From NCBI GenBank assembly GCA_002412545.1, contig DHVG01000013.1:66262-87138 (forward strand): DNA of 20,877 nt. The letters run 5' to 3'. Positions within the stretch are counted from its first letter, which is position 1; each line of letters opens with the position of its first letter. The notes under the pieces were generated by a model. That model saw only the letters and a program-made list of their open reading frames with translations, searched no databases and was not told the DNA's origin. Of the stretch, positions 20,533-20,877 are shown piece by piece. The position numbers and the translations under genes were made by a program. The DNA is from Elusimicrobia bacterium UBA5214 (GTDB lineage: Bacteria > Elusimicrobiota > UBA5214).

Positions 20533-20877
20533 TCATTTTTCTAACATTAGGCTTTTGTTGTAAGTATTCAACTTTACTTTTGCCCCGACCGGTAAAGTAA
20601 TTTTATTTTTTGTATGCCCGAGGTAAGGACAATAAACTACCGGGAAAGTCACTTTTATCATCTCTTTAATTATTGCAAATATATTACTTGTTTTCAATCC
20701 CCGGAAATTTCCCAGAATTAATCCTTTAATTTTTCTAAACTTACCAGCAAGGAACCATTGGCTGAGACAACGGTCAACTTTATACAGTTTCTCATCAACT
20801 TCTTCAAAAAAGAGGATACTATTTTTCGTCTCTAATTCCCATTCGGTACCAATCAAAGCGCTAAGCGTAATCAGATT
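20533..20877 (-). CDS. LD-carboxypeptidase (peptidase S66), C-terminal part, cut by window edge
   Basis: The frame is open to the window edge, giving about 114 residues of the C-terminal domain. LD-carboxypeptidases trim the terminal D-Ala from tetrapeptides in murein recycling with a Ser-Glu-His triad. The Glu (ILFFEEVDE) and His (YLGHTKNKITLPVG) regions are visible; the Ser domain lies outside the window. The frame continues upstream of the TTG at 20856 as NLITLSALIGTEWE, matching the family's start-of-domain motif, so this is truncated by the window and not a short gene. Confidence 0.9.
   Translation of the reverse strand, partial: NLITLSALIGTEWELETKNSILFFEEVDEKLYKVDRCLSQWFLAGKFRKIKGLILGNFRGLKTSNIFAIIKEMIKVTFPVVYCPYLGHTKNKITLPVGAKVKLNTYNKSLMLEK

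Noticed and set aside
20533..20856. A complete small 107-residue protein
   Set aside because: The frame continues to the window edge with the conserved LD-carboxypeptidase domain, so it is a truncated larger gene.

Overview
The window is a compact, AT-rich bacterial chromosome segment in which every supportable gene lies on the minus strand. The MEP isoprenoid genes, a bacterial site-2 protease, TatA and a bacterial rpsB-tsf-pyrH-frr core exclude an archaeon. EF-Ts is short, MobB has a long C-terminal tail, and short-period repeats lie inside and between housekeeping genes. My best guess is an uncultivated anaerobic lineage of the WOR-3/Stahlbacteria or Omnitrophota kind, but nothing here fixes the phylum.

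Layout from left to right; transcription runs right to left. 1-455: repeat and hairpin DNA plus a terminator. 456-973: a two-gene toxin-antitoxin-like pair with its own promoter. 1136-2281: a stand-alone AAA ATPase with its own near-consensus promoter. 2282-2723: spacer holding copy 1 of a putative small-RNA gene. 2724-14543: a long, tightly packed array, read in transcription order as nadC, moeA, mobB, tatA, mobA, rpsB, tsf, pyrH, frr, uppS, cdsA, dxr, rseP, ispG. Upstream of it come surE and uvrB (17556-14729). 17557-18419 is an 863-base spacer of repeats with copy 2 of the small-RNA gene. 18420-20877: a class II glutamine amidotransferase, spmB, spmA and the 3' part of an LD-carboxypeptidase gene.

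The array joins translation (S2, EF-Ts, ribosome recycling factor), UMP kinase, and lipid and isoprenoid synthesis (UppS, CdsA, Dxr, IspG) with the last steps of molybdenum cofactor synthesis (MoeA, MobB, MobA) and TatA, whose pathway exports folded cofactor enzymes. Several genes overlap by four bases or less (moeA/mobB, mobA/rpsB, rpsB/tsf), and the frr ribosome-binding site lies in the last codons of pyrH.

The most unusual content is non-genic. (1) Two copies of an approximately 130-nt element, each with a TTGACA-17-TA(A/G)TAT promoter, a conserved hairpin core and an intrinsic terminator, look like a duplicated, undescribed small-RNA gene. (2) Degenerate tandem arrays with a fixed period of 7 or 8 bases but unrelated unit sequences sit in frame inside nadC (four arrays), dxr and ispG, and bridge dxr to rseP. 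(3) Perfect 10-bp-stem palindromes sit in frame inside ispG and dxr. (4) A 95-118-bp inverted-repeat element lies just upstream of both pyrH and nadC. (5) A nearly identical 94-bp repeat occurs at both ends of the window.
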